Shown here piece after piece: positions 53,411-63,256 of a stretch of 64,000 nt of DNA (position 1 is its first letter; each line of letters begins with the position of its first letter). The translations under genes were made by a program, and so were the position numbers. This DNA is from Planctomycetaceae bacterium. GTDB taxonomy: Bacteria > Planctomycetota > Planctomycetia > Pirellulales > Pirellulaceae. Where the stretch lies: NCBI GenBank assembly GCA_020638995.1, contig JACKHM010000006.1, positions 186,001 to 250,000 on the forward strand, written 5' to 3'. The notes below the pieces were generated by a model. It saw nothing but the letters and a program-made list of their open reading frames with translations, ran no database searches and was not told the DNA's origin.

Positions 53411-53792
53411 TCCAACTTTCCATAACCACAGATTTCTCGTCCGGCAAGTCACGATTCTGGCTGGAATTCGCGATACATCAAGCCGATACAATCTGTAGAT
53501 ACGGTATTGTTGGCATTATGCCTACCCACCCGACACCTGGCACAATACCCATAATCCGTCCAATCAGCTTAGGCGACGCTTCGTCGGAGTACCAACTTAG
53601 AACGCTTCCAAGCGACTTGTCCCCGCATCTATTCCTCTGCTTCAATTCCAACTTTCATACCCCGGCGACATTGAGGCCGGCCCCTTCCACTGATCCCCTC
53701 ACCACACCCCGACCCAACCCCGCCCGATCGCAGTTTGGCTTGCGCTCCGATACAGCTAACTAGTCGATCAAGCGACCACAGGAGTTCGACTC

Positions 53793-54728
53793 GTGTATCG
53801 CGCCGCTGTCATTGCCATCGTTTACATTAACCTTGTTTTCGTTGCTTCCGTGCGAGCCCAGTCACCGGATGCAATGCCACAACTGGAAAGGCTGCCGGGC
53901 TACGAGCCGTTCGAAGGCTATGGAACGCCGCGTCCGCTCGAGGACTGGCCGCCGGCACCACCCGTTAGTGACGGGTGGTGCCATCAATTGCTTCCGGATG
54001 GTTTGATCTTTGACAACTACCTAGCGGGAACCAAAGAGTCACGGCTTGCTTTGCACTACTTCTCCATCGCCAACGATAGTTCGTTGTTCGATGGCATCTT
54101 GGGTGCGCGTATTGGGATCTGGCGATACGGGACGACGAATGTCTTCCGTCCCGAAGGTTGGCAGTTGGATGTTGAAGGCAGCGGACAAGTTCGGTTGGAT
54201 ATGCCACAACAACGGGATGTTCGTTCGGTCGACTTCCGTGCGGGCGTGCCGCTAACTTACGGTTACGGAGCCCATCGCGTTAAATTTGGCTACTACCACT
54301 TGAGCTCACACGTCGGCGACGAATTCCTGCTGAAAAACGCAGGCTTTAACCGACTAAACTACTCCCGTGATGTCTTGATCCTCGGATACTCGTACTATGT
54401 CACTCAGAAACTGCGGGTTTATGGCGAAGTTGGTTGGTCATTCTACTTCGATATCTGTGACCCGTGGGAGTTTCAGTTCGGTGCCGAGTATGCTCCTTGC
54501 GGAGATACCGGATTCCGCGGAGCTCCTTTTTGGGCTGTCAATGCACAACTTCGCCAGGAGGTTAACTATGGCGGTGCCTTCACATTCGAAGCCGGTTGGG
54601 CTTGGCGAGGTGCAAACGCCAATATGCTGCGCACGGGGTTATTCTATCTTAACGGCAAGAGCAATCAGTACTCATTCTATGACGAACACGAAGAACAAAT
54701 CGGCGTCGGATTGTGGTACGACTTCTAA
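53793..54728 (+). CDS. DUF1207 family beta-rich outer-surface protein
   Basis: 311 residues from a GTG at 53793 with SD CAGGAG 8-9 bases upstream. Signal peptide about 1-22. The body is rich in aromatic beta-strand sequence: GWCHQLLPDGLIFDNYLAGT, GARIGIWRYGTTNVFRPEGW, YHLSSHVGDEFLLKN, GYSYYVTQKLRVYGEVGWSF and the end HEEQIGVGLWYDF with a terminal Phe, as in outer-membrane barrels. Matches DUF1207 as I remember it; function unknown. Confidence 0.82.
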   Translation: MYRAAVIAIVYINLVFVASVRAQSPDAMPQLERLPGYEPFEGYGTPRPLEDWPPAPPVSDGWCHQLLPDGLIFDNYLAGTKESRLALHYFSIANDSSLFDGILGARIGIWRYGTTNVFRPEGWQLDVEGSGQVRLDMPQQRDVRSVDFRAGVPLTYGYGAHRVKFGYYHLSSHVGDEFLLKNAGFNRLNYSRDVLILGYSYYVTQKLRVYGEVGWSFYFDICDPWEFQFGAEYAPCGDTGFRGAPFWAVNAQLRQEVNYGGAFTFEAGWAWRGANANMLRTGLFYLNGKSNQYSFYDEHEEQIGVGLWYDF

Positions 54729-54913
54729 TCACCTTGGTCAGTGCGATCGTCTTCCCTGGATGAGTTAACGAACGGTTTGCCTCAGCACGACGTGCAGTCG
54801 AGGAAATTTAAAAAATTGCTGGCCGTCGTTTGCTGTTCGCCCGGAGATTGTCAGAGTAAACTACAACTCCCCCGCAGACCTCAAGCCAGTTACTCCCTCA
54901 CGCCCTCCGGACG

Positions 54914-56590
54914 ATGAAAATGGCTACTTGTTCACGTTGTTCTCTGACGCTCGCGTTTTCTCTTGCCTTCAGCATATTCGGCCTTCGTCCCGCAGTCTCA
55001 GAAGATCACTTAAGCGATCTGCAGACGAACGCGATCGATCGCAATTATTCCGAGGCAGCGCATTGGGGTTGGCAGTCGAAGAACTATACGTTGTGGGGCA
55101 CGCACTCGAATCGATTGATTCCTGTCTACACTTATGGGACGAAGGACGCGGGTGCCGGAATCGATCTTCGCGACTACATCGAAGACAAAAGCTGTTATCG
55201 AGATGCGGCGAGACTCGAACAGATCTACGGTTATCTACCCGGACACACGGTCTCGCCCACCGCGGACTACATGGATCAGACGGACATCTTCCGAATTCAA
55301 CAGGCCGCGTTGAATGCCGGACGGAAATACATCTTTCTTGTTGTGTTTGATGGCATGGACTGGCAGACCACGCGCGCCGCGAGCATCTACAATCTGCATC
55401 GCGTCCCCTATGACGAGGGCCGTGGCATGGGCACTCACTTTCAAGAGTATATGGCAGGTGGAACGAGTCAGTTTGGCTTTATGTGTACAGCGCCACACAA
55501 CGACGGAACAAATGTCGATGTCGATACACAAACCGTTACCAATCCCGGAGGAAAGGTGCGCGGCGGTTACGATCCCGATCGCGGCGGGCCGAATCCCTGG
55601 ACACCAGGCGCTGATCCGCAGTACTTGGTCTCCGAGCCAAAGCAAGCGACCGATCGCCATGCATACACAGATTCTTCCAGTTCGGCCACAAGCATGACGG
55701 CGGGGATCAAAACGTATAACAACGCCATTACGCTGGATTGGCAGGGAAAACCGGTGCGGACCATCGCTCATATCGCGCAAGCCCGAGGTTTGAAAGCTGG
55801 TATCGTTACGAGCGTTCCTATCAGCCACGCCACTCCGGCCTCGGCTTACGCCCACAATGTGCATCGCAATGACTACCAGGATATTACGCGCGACATGCTG
55901 GGCTTGCGTTCGATCAGTCATCCCGATCAACCACTCGCAGGGTTGGATGTTGTGATCGGAGGTGGGTATGGCGAAGTGCATGCAAAGAGTTCGGGACAAG
56001 GCAAGAACTTCGTACCTGGTAACGCATATTTGACAGACGAGGATCTCGCAACCGTTGATGAAAAGAATGGCGGTCGCTACGTCGTTGCTCAACGCACGAC
56101 TGGCCAGCGCGGTGGTGATGTCCTCGCGCGGGCGGCTTCTCAGGCGGCCGATGGCGGCCTGAGATTGCTCGGATTCTACGGCATCGGTGCGGCCAAGGGA
56201 CACCTTCCTTTTCAGACGGCAAACGGCGACTTTAAGCCTGTTCCCGGTCGCACGAAAAAGGCAGAGCACTACACGGCAGCAGATATCGCGGAAAATCCGA
56301 CGGTCGCAGAAATGACATCGGCTGCGCTGACAGTTCTACAGAAGAGCCATAAAGGGTTTTGGTTGCTTGTCGAACCTGGCGATGTCGACTGGGCAAACCA
56401 TGACGACAATCTCGACAACTCGATTGGCGCCGTCAACAGCGGCGACGCCGCCGTAAAGGTGATAACGGATTGGGTCGAAACGCACAGTAACTGGCAAGAG
56501 TCGCTGGTCATCGTCACGGCTGACCACGGCCACTATCTGTTCCTCGATCGTCCAGAAATGCTCGCCGAGCAGGCCAGGGCGGCACGCTAA
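54914..56590 (+). CDS. secreted alkaline phosphatase
   Basis: 558 residues with a signal peptide (about 1-29). Metal and active-site motifs: LVVFDGMDW (D146), TDSSSSATSMTAG with nucleophile Ser254 after D253, PISHATPASAYAHN, LLVEPGDVDWANHDDNLDNS and VTADHGHYL. It hydrolyses phosphomonoesters outside the cytoplasm; low-phosphate induction is usual in the family, but I see no Pho box. The next gene starts six bases after its stop. Somewhat longer than E. coli PhoA because of inserts. Confidence 0.93.
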   Translation: MKMATCSRCSLTLAFSLAFSIFGLRPAVSEDHLSDLQTNAIDRNYSEAAHWGWQSKNYTLWGTHSNRLIPVYTYGTKDAGAGIDLRDYIEDKSCYRDAARLEQIYGYLPGHTVSPTADYMDQTDIFRIQQAALNAGRKYIFLVVFDGMDWQTTRAASIYNLHRVPYDEGRGMGTHFQEYMAGGTSQFGFMCTAPHNDGTNVDVDTQTVTNPGGKVRGGYDPDRGGPNPWTPGADPQYLVSEPKQATDRHAYTDSSSSATSMTAGIKTYNNAITLDWQGKPVRTIAHIAQARGLKAGIVTSVPISHATPASAYAHNVHRNDYQDITRDMLGLRSISHPDQPLAGLDVVIGGGYGEVHAKSSGQGKNFVPGNAYLTDEDLATVDEKNGGRYVVAQRTTGQRGGDVLARAASQAADGGLRLLGFYGIGAAKGHLPFQTANGDFKPVPGRTKKAEHYTAADIAENPTVAEMTSAALTVLQKSHKGFWLLVEPGDVDWANHDDNLDNSIGAVNSGDAAVKVITDWVETHSNWQESLVIVTADHGHYLFLDRPEMLAEQARAAR

Positions 56591-56596
56591 TTCCCG

Positions 56597-57076
56597 ATGG
56601 ACGATACGACGGCATATCACGAAGCCGGACACGCCTTTGCCGCCGTACGACTCGGAGCCCGGGTTCGTCTTGTGACCATTGCACCAGACGACGATGATGG
56701 CCCACGGCGGTACGGAGACACACAGCTGGAGTGGGACCATTCGGCTTGCAGTCCTGAGGAGATCGGTTCGAAGACAATCTTAGTCGCGTTGGCGGGCCCC
56801 GTTGCGGAAATGATCTACAGCGGCGATCCCTACCACCCCGGGTTTGTGCCGGAGTGGAGTTCGGACTGGAACCTGGCTTGGGAGGCGTCCGCGCCGTTGC
56901 ATGCTCACGAACCCACACGTCTCGCATTTCTGGAACAAGCGACTGCCAAGATGTATCGTTTGCTAAACCGCGACGACAACTGGGCTGTATTGGCTTCCAT
57001 CGTCGATGAATTACTCGCCCATGAAACGATCGAAGGCGACGTTGTACATGACATTGTTGGTGCAGGGTTCAGCTAG
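56597..57076 (+). CDS. free-standing M41 (FtsH-type) peptidase-like protein
   Basis: 159 residues. Zinc motif AYHEAGHAFAAVRLGARVRL with H8, E9, H12. Further on LVALAGPVAEMIYSG and SSDWNLAWEAS give the downstream LAGxxAE and Asp third ligand that match the FtsH protease domain. There is no AAA ATPase or membrane segment, so it is a cytoplasmic stand-alone version. It starts six bases after the alkaline phosphatase stop; the functional link is unclear. Confidence 0.75.
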   Translation: MDDTTAYHEAGHAFAAVRLGARVRLVTIAPDDDDGPRRYGDTQLEWDHSACSPEEIGSKTILVALAGPVAEMIYSGDPYHPGFVPEWSSDWNLAWEASAPLHAHEPTRLAFLEQATAKMYRLLNRDDNWAVLASIVDELLAHETIEGDVVHDIVGAGFS

Positions 57077-57255
57077 TTTGTTTGTTCAACGTAAAGAATG
57101 CGAGTCGCTACCTCAATGAGTTTGAATCCGTTGGCCGTGGTTTGCAAAACGCACTCACGGATGCATTGCCGGATGTAGCAGTCTGGCGGCCACCACCGAG
57201 CGGTATCGAAACTCTTTCAGAAGCCAACTGCTAAAGATCATTATTGAGCAACGAA

Positions 57256-58521
57256 CTAAGCTTCCACCGTCAACGACAGCTGTTCGATCGCGGCGTGGCC
57301 GGACTTTCGGAAAGGACGAGGGAGTGGTTGGCCGATACCCTTGTCGTCGATTGTGCGGCATCGGAAAGTGTACTCGCCCGGCGCGAGTCCCGGCAGCAAA
57401 GCGGCCCAGTGAACCATCGACAAACGAATCGGCCATCTCGTCGGTTGCCCAGTATCTGGACTGAAGCCCAGTGTTGTTGCTGGGATACGATTGTCGGTGA
57501 TCCCGCCGCCCCAGGCTTCCGGAGGTGCGAGGATGTTGGCATCCGTCCACGGTGCTTGCGAAAAGTATCGATCGTTCGCGGGCAGTTCATCTCCGTCGCG
57601 ATGCACCCATACCTGTACCTTTTTCAAGCCCGAGATACCCACCTGAGCATAGCCTGTCACCGGAATTGGCTCGTTCGCCTTTACTCTTCCAGGAAGCGAG
57701 AGCGTAGCGCAAAAGGTTTTCAGCGGGCTGTCGACATCGTTGTTTTGTTCGGCGTATGTGTCGTTCGCATGAGCGAGATTAGAGAGATAAATGTGTGTCA
57801 GCCACTTGATGCTTTTAAACCCATAACCTTCGGGAAACACAAGGCGCACCGGGCCGCCGCGCTCCGGAGATAGCCACTCGCCGTTGAGCTTGTAGCAGAG
57901 AATCACCGGAGGAAGATCGAAAGGATCTTCCAGTACTCGTCCGACGGGCAGTGAACTGCGAAACATCTGCTTGGGATCGTCGTTGTGATACCCGTAGTAG
58001 AAGACTCGCCGCACGTTCTCTCGCGGTTGTGTGAGCCATAACACTTCACGCAGCGGCACACCTTCCCAGATGCCATTACCCAACGGACAGCCAATGTTCA
58101 GACAAGTCATCGCCTTGGGAAAGCTGACGGCGTGTTGTTCGGCCAACTTCAGCAGCGCGTTGAAATCGAAGGGCGTGTTCGCCTGTTTGGAGAACGTAGC
58201 CCCGAGTTTCGCTGGATGCTCGGGATCGCTCAAGAGTTCGAGTGTCCAAGTATCGCGAGTTAGTCCGACGGCCGTCCTTTGCTCTTCCGTAAGCGAGTGC
58301 GGTTTTGGATTGCCCCGCGAAACGTCTCGAAATTTATCGGGATGAGTCAGCCAGGAATCGAGAGCGTCGAGTTGTTTCTGTAGTTTTGGATCACGCTGGC
58401 GATCCTCGGCCAGCAGCGGAAGTGTACGAATGGCCGCCAATCCTGCCATACCGCTGCCGAGAAAAAAACGTCGCGTCAGCCTCGTGTGCTCCCCCAAGAA
58501 AGTTGAAGATTTCCGATTCAT
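57256..58521 (-). CDS. molybdopterin-dependent oxidoreductase, sulfite-oxidase family
   Basis: 421 residues with a twin-arginine signal (LTRRFFLGSGMAGLAAIRTL). Molybdopterin domain: SFPKAMTCLNIGCPLGNGIW, EGVPLREVLWLTQPRENVRR, GPVRLVFPEGYGFKSIKWLT; the Cys in TCLNIG is the likely molybdenum ligand. C-terminal dimerisation-like beta domain: VTGYAQVGISGLKKVQVWVH and LAPGEYTFRCRTIDDKG. Periplasmic oxidase of unknown substrate (sulfite is not implied). Directly followed on the same strand by nothing in the window; the DUF3365 haem protein upstream at 59151 could be its electron partner. Confidence 0.88.
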   Translation of the reverse strand: MNRKSSTFLGEHTRLTRRFFLGSGMAGLAAIRTLPLLAEDRQRDPKLQKQLDALDSWLTHPDKFRDVSRGNPKPHSLTEEQRTAVGLTRDTWTLELLSDPEHPAKLGATFSKQANTPFDFNALLKLAEQHAVSFPKAMTCLNIGCPLGNGIWEGVPLREVLWLTQPRENVRRVFYYGYHNDDPKQMFRSSLPVGRVLEDPFDLPPVILCYKLNGEWLSPERGGPVRLVFPEGYGFKSIKWLTHIYLSNLAHANDTYAEQNNDVDSPLKTFCATLSLPGRVKANEPIPVTGYAQVGISGLKKVQVWVHRDGDELPANDRYFSQAPWTDANILAPPEAWGGGITDNRIPATTLGFSPDTGQPTRWPIRLSMVHWAALLPGLAPGEYTFRCRTIDDKGIGQPLPRPFRKSGHAAIEQLSLTVEA

Positions 58522-58596
58522 GCCATGCCACTCCGGATGGTCGAACTCAAACGATCACGCCGGCGTGATTGTAGCACGTCCAGTCGCAAGTGCGAA

Positions 58597-59151
58597 TCAA
58601 TTTGGCTTGATCGGAATGTTGATGACCAATCCGGCAACACGCCGTTTGGTGCGAAGTTGCGTCAGCGCTGACTCATGACACTTCAAGCAGGACGCGAACA
58701 GAGTGATGGCGCCCACGCGACGATACATGCCGCCTTCGACCTGCTCGTACTCTTCTTCGCCGGTCGACAAAACCTTAACGGCTTGCTTCTCGAACTCGCT
58801 TTCAGCGTTGTGGTCGATACTCATCGCTTCGGTATTGACTGCGATCCAACGTGTTTCCCCACGAGTCTCTTCGTCGACCCAATAGAACACCTCTTCGAGC
58901 ACGCGTGCTGGTATCGGAGTCCTGCCACCTTCCCGAAAATACTCGCGATGCACGGTGTGAAGGGTCGCCTCATAAGTGCTATGCAGCAGCTTTGCCTGGC
59001 GTCGCGCTTCGTCGACTGTAAGTACCGGAACGTGTTTCTCCGCCACTGTCTCGCCCTTGTCCTCCGGTGGGTCCGCTTGCAGCCGCAGAGCCACAGCCGG
59101 AACAAACAAGACAGCGAAAGATGCTATTGCGACGAACGCCCTGAATTTCAT
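58597..59151 (-). CDS. DUF3365-type monohaem c protein
   Basis: 184 residues from the ATG at 59151. Signal peptide about 1-26 (FRAFVAIASFAVLFVPAVAL). The body reads EARRQAKLLHSTYEATLHTV and FYWVDEETRGETRWIAVNTE, with the C-terminal haem motif CLKCH (FASCLKCHESALTQL). The size and haem position fit DUF3365/Tll0287-like sensors. It lies 75 bases upstream of the molybdopterin oxidoreductase on the same strand and may donate to or accept electrons from it, which is inferred. Confidence 0.82.
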   Translation of the reverse strand: MKFRAFVAIASFAVLFVPAVALRLQADPPEDKGETVAEKHVPVLTVDEARRQAKLLHSTYEATLHTVHREYFREGGRTPIPARVLEEVFYWVDEETRGETRWIAVNTEAMSIDHNAESEFEKQAVKVLSTGEEEYEQVEGGMYRRVGAITLFASCLKCHESALTQLRTKRRVAGLVINIPIKPN

Positions 59152-59313
59152 GCTGTAGTTCCTTGCATGACAAAACAATAACTGGATGCACAGGTCCAGT
59201 TTAGCGGTTCCAGCCCCGTCGAGCAAGCTCAAGAGAAGCGTCAAAACGCAAACTTCATGCTAGACGTCGGGGCTGACGCACGAATTTGATGCTGAGGACG
59301 GACGACCGGCGAC

Positions 59314-60777
59314 CTACGCGAACAGATCTTCGACGACTCGGCCATGAACATCCGTGAGGCGGAAGTCACGCCCCGAATACCGATACGTGAGTTGTTTGTG
59401 GTCGAAGCCCATTTGGTACAAGATGGTAGCGTGCAAGTCATGCAAGCTGACAGATTCTTCGGCCACTGCGAGCCCGAACTCGTCCGTCGATCCGTAGGCA
59501 AAACCACGCTTAAACCCGCCACCGGCCAGCCAAATCGTATAGCCATCAATGTGATGATCTCGGCCCACGCGATTCGGATCCATCGATCCGGATTGTGTGG
59601 TCGAAGTGCGTCCCATTTCGCCGCCCCAGATCACTAGCGTATCGTTCAACATGCCGCGCTGCTTTAGATCGGCAAGCAATGCTGCGATCGGTTGATCCGA
59701 TTCGCGGGCGAGCTGTTTGATGCGAGGTACGATGCCTGAATGGTTGTCCCAGGGCTGTCCGCCGCCGTGATAACACTGGATGTAGCGAACCCCTCGTTCG
59801 GCAAATCGACGAGCGATTAATAGATTCCGGCCATGAGTTGTTTCACCGTACATTTCGCGAATATGCGCCGGCTCCTGCGACAAATCAAACACGTCTGTGC
59901 CGGCGGTTTGCATTCGAAACGCAAGCTCCATGGAATGGATGCGACTCTCCAACCGTTCGTCGCCGGGGCGCGCTTCGCTGTGGCGTTGATTGAGGAACTG
60001 AGTCAGCGCAACCTGCGCCCGCTGAGAGCCCGCTCGAATATCGTTGCGAGTGAGATGCGGAATCAACTGCTTTCCGGAGCCTTCGGTGTCGATATGAGTG
60101 CCCTGATAAACTCCGGGTAGAAACGCGCTCGTCCAATTTCTGGATTGGGCCGTCGGCAGACCTTGGGGGCAAAGCACGACGAAACCTGGAAGCTCATCGC
60201 TTTCATTGCCTAACCCGTACAACAGCCACGAACCAAGGCTCGGGCGAGGCAACGTCGAATGACCGCAGTTTGTTAGCAGCAACCCCGGTGTGTGGTTCGC
60301 GATTTCGCCTTGCATCGAGCGGACAACGCACAAATCGTCAATGTGCTCTGCAGTACGCGGGAACAAGTCGCTGACCGGCAAACCAGATTGCCCCCGTTGC
60401 TCGAAATGGAAAGGTGTACCAAACAACACCCCAACGCGATTTCGCTGCGTCGGCTGGAGTCTTGCTTTGATCGAGTCTGGCAACGGTTTCCCATCCAATG
60501 CCGTCACTTCCGGTTTCGGATCAAACGTGTCAATCTGCGAGGGACCGCCGTTCATGAACAAGTGGATGACGCGTTTGACCTTTGCGGGAAACTGCGGGGC
60601 ACGCTGTGCAAGCGGTGATTCAGTGACGGCTCGCGATTGCGGGGCGGCTTTCAGGGAACCAGAGCTCGCAAGCAGACCACCGAGCGCTAGCGATCCGATT
60701 CCGCAGCCGCTCCGGCTGAGCAGTTCGCGACGCGAGAGACATCGCAGTGAATTTTTAGAGTCATGAATAGGTCTCAT
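59314..60777 (-). CDS. DUF1501 family secreted protein
   Basis: 487 residues. Twin-arginine-like signal LSRRELLSRSGCGIGSLALG. Core: VKRVIHLFMNGGPSQIDTFD, GLLLTNCGHSTLPRPSLGSW, HGRNLLIARRFAERGVRYIQ, CYHGGGQPWDNHSGIVPRIK and HIDGYTIWLAGGGFKRGFAY, ending TYRYSGRDFRLTDVHGRVVE. Paired with the PSD1 gene 31 bases upstream, in the same arrangement as 42020/43444. Function unknown. Confidence 0.92.
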   Translation of the reverse strand: MRPIHDSKNSLRCLSRRELLSRSGCGIGSLALGGLLASSGSLKAAPQSRAVTESPLAQRAPQFPAKVKRVIHLFMNGGPSQIDTFDPKPEVTALDGKPLPDSIKARLQPTQRNRVGVLFGTPFHFEQRGQSGLPVSDLFPRTAEHIDDLCVVRSMQGEIANHTPGLLLTNCGHSTLPRPSLGSWLLYGLGNESDELPGFVVLCPQGLPTAQSRNWTSAFLPGVYQGTHIDTEGSGKQLIPHLTRNDIRAGSQRAQVALTQFLNQRHSEARPGDERLESRIHSMELAFRMQTAGTDVFDLSQEPAHIREMYGETTHGRNLLIARRFAERGVRYIQCYHGGGQPWDNHSGIVPRIKQLARESDQPIAALLADLKQRGMLNDTLVIWGGEMGRTSTTQSGSMDPNRVGRDHHIDGYTIWLAGGGFKRGFAYGSTDEFGLAVAEESVSLHDLHATILYQMGFDHKQLTYRYSGRDFRLTDVHGRVVEDLFA

Positions 60778-60808
60778 CGGTTCACTTTCAAATGCAGCAC
60801 TCAGCGTA

Positions 60809-63169
60809 CTAATCGAGGTATTGAAACTCGTTAGACATCAGCAACGCCTGCGCCGCGAGGGGCCAGGGAGACGTTACTTTAGTTGGCCGCTTGGGTGGCT
60901 CGACATAAAAGCGTTGCTGTGAATCAACGAATTTTGAAACTCGGGCGATCTCGGGCGGGGCAGCTGCTCGCTGTAGGATCGCGCCAAACAGATATTCGAC
61001 TCGCAACTCGTCGGACTCACACTCCTGGAACTTCGCGGAAGCCGTGATGGCCACTGACTGGTCGATAACGAATGGAGCGTTCATTGTAAACAGTGCTTGC
61101 GGCGCGACGATGCTCTCATCGCGACGCGGCTGCGTTTGCATCGGCGTCGGGAAATCAAACGCCCGCAAAGTTGGATCGAGGTTAAATCGGTTGACATATC
61201 CGTAGATCGCGCGTCGCCGCGTGTAGTCCTCTCCCCACAGTTCGCCGGATCGTCCGCGAGGCGTCCGATCTAGCTGGCCAGCCACTGACAACATGCTGTC
61301 GCGAATTGCCTCGATCGAAAGGTGTTTTCGGTTGGCTCGCCACAGGAGAGCATTCCGCGGATCGATCGCAGCCATGTCGTCGCGATTCAGGCTGCTCTGC
61401 TGATAGACACGAGAACTCACAATTTGACGGATCAAATGCTTCATGGACCAGCCATGAGCGATAAAGTCCGACGCCAGCCAATCAAGCAATTCGGGATGCA
61501 TGGGCGGCGAACCTTGCAAGCCGAAATCGGAAGGCGTTTCGACAAAATACGCCCCCAATAACATTCCCCAAACACGATTTACAAACACGCGTGCTGTCAG
61601 CGGGTTAGTCGCATCGACAATTCTGTCAGCCAACTGCAATCGCCCGCTGGTGTCTTTGGGAAACGGCGTTTGCGTGGCATCAAGGATCGATAAGAAGCGT
61701 CGAGAAACTGCCTTGCCTTTCGATGCCGGTTCGCCGCGAATGAACACGACAGGCTCGACGGGACGAGGTCGCTCTTGGACCACCATCGCGTGCGCCGGCG
61801 CACCGGGATGAAATAACAACAGCTCGGCCAATTCTGTCTCACGAAACTTCTCTGCAACCGAACGGTTGTTGTTTGCTGCCTTCTTGCCACCGGCACCGTT
61901 AATCTTCTTGTCGATCGATTCTCGTCGCTTCAGGTAGTCAGCTAGGTCCTCAGAACTTGCTTCGTATCCGGTGATCGTGGGCTGTTTCGTTTCATCGAGC
62001 GGGTTGACGCGAACAACGGACGAGAAGATGCCGTGCAGAGCGTAATAATCTTCAGTTGGGATCGGCTCGTACTTGTGATCGTGACAGCGCGCGCAGGCTG
62101 CTGTTAGCCCCATCAGGCCTCGCGTTGTGATATCGATCCAGTCGTCGATCGCTTCGGGTTGGTCTCTGTTCGCGTGCGGGCCGACCGCAAGGAACCCTAG
62201 AGCCGCAAGTTCCGGGGCGTCGGGTGAAAGGTCCATCAGGTCCGCCGCAAACTGTTCACGAATGAATTGATTAATAGGCTTGTCGGCGTTGAACGACGAG
62301 ATTACATAGTCGCGATAGGTAAACGCGAATGGAAAGTAGTGCGGCGTACGTGTATCCGGTCGATAGAAGCTGTCGGTATCGGCGTAGCGCGCAACATCCA
62401 GCCACATGCGGGCAAAGTGTTCACCGAACGCTGGTGAGTTCAACAACTTTTCGACAAGCGACTCGGTCGTAGATTGCCAGTCCTGTATGCAGGCCGCGAC
62501 AAAGGCTTCTACATCAGTACCGTCTGGGGGCAGGCCAGTCAGGTCGAACGTCAGCCGTCTCATCAGCGTCCGAGGATCGGAGGCCCGCGAAGGCGTCAGC
62601 TGGTCCTGTTTCAACCGAGCGTAAACAAATCGATCGATTTCACTTTGGTTCCAGTGGCTATCCGCGGCCACCGGAGGTTCAATACGAGCTACCGGTTGAA
62701 ACGCCCAATGCTGCGAGGCTTTCTCGAACAGATAGCCTTGATCGCCGAGTCGGGAGAACTCGGTATCGCCGAGATCTTGCCTTGGACCAGGGGCACCGCG
62801 CGTAACCCACTGCTCCAGTATGCGGACCTGTGCCGCATCAAGCTGTTCCTCCGGTGGCATCTGCAGTTCTTCGTCCTCGTAACGGACGGCCCTGATTAGT
62901 AATGATGCATCTGGCTCGTTTGGCAATACCGCCTTCCCGGTGTCGCCCCCCTTCAGCCATCCGGCTTGACGATCCAACAGCAGGCCCCCTTGCTGCTCTC
63001 CAGCTTCCTCCGAATGGCATTCGTAACAATGCTCGGCCAAGATGGGGCGAACACGGCGCTCAAAGAAATTCGCACCTTCCGTGTCCTCGACTGCATGCGC
63101 GACAAGACACGTTAGCGTGATCGCCACCGAGATCGCGAAACATCTGTTCATCGGTAGAGTCAACTTCAT
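60809..63169 (-). CDS. PSD1-type planctomycete cytochrome c protein
   Basis: 786 residues from the ATG at 63169 (a TTG at 63184 is the alternative). Signal peptide CFAISVAITLTCLVAHA. PSCyt1 with CYECH (RPILAEHCYECHSEEAGEQQ), MPPEEQLDA, PSCyt2/DUF1549 with CARCH (GLTAACARCHDHKYEPIPTE), then DUF1553 (LTARVFVNRVWGMLLGAYFV). Unlike the protein at 43444 it has no N-terminal sugar-binding-like domain. Two haem motifs; extracytoplasmic; partner is the DUF1501 protein downstream. Confidence 0.92.
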   Translation of the reverse strand: MKLTLPMNRCFAISVAITLTCLVAHAVEDTEGANFFERRVRPILAEHCYECHSEEAGEQQGGLLLDRQAGWLKGGDTGKAVLPNEPDASLLIRAVRYEDEELQMPPEEQLDAAQVRILEQWVTRGAPGPRQDLGDTEFSRLGDQGYLFEKASQHWAFQPVARIEPPVAADSHWNQSEIDRFVYARLKQDQLTPSRASDPRTLMRRLTFDLTGLPPDGTDVEAFVAACIQDWQSTTESLVEKLLNSPAFGEHFARMWLDVARYADTDSFYRPDTRTPHYFPFAFTYRDYVISSFNADKPINQFIREQFAADLMDLSPDAPELAALGFLAVGPHANRDQPEAIDDWIDITTRGLMGLTAACARCHDHKYEPIPTEDYYALHGIFSSVVRVNPLDETKQPTITGYEASSEDLADYLKRRESIDKKINGAGGKKAANNNRSVAEKFRETELAELLLFHPGAPAHAMVVQERPRPVEPVVFIRGEPASKGKAVSRRFLSILDATQTPFPKDTSGRLQLADRIVDATNPLTARVFVNRVWGMLLGAYFVETPSDFGLQGSPPMHPELLDWLASDFIAHGWSMKHLIRQIVSSRVYQQSSLNRDDMAAIDPRNALLWRANRKHLSIEAIRDSMLSVAGQLDRTPRGRSGELWGEDYTRRRAIYGYVNRFNLDPTLRAFDFPTPMQTQPRRDESIVAPQALFTMNAPFVIDQSVAITASAKFQECESDELRVEYLFGAILQRAAAPPEIARVSKFVDSQQRFYVEPPKRPTKVTSPWPLAAQALLMSNEFQYLD

Positions 63170-63256
63170 TGCACCTGTTTTCAAACCAAGCCAACGATAT
63201 CTAGTCTAGCTTTGGGTGCCCGGAACATTCTAGGCGGATTCATCGTCTCGCTTGAG

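Noticed and set aside
55235..56269. 344-codon minus-strand ORF
   Set aside because: Antisense shadow of the alkaline phosphatase gene; Cys- and Arg-rich random composition.
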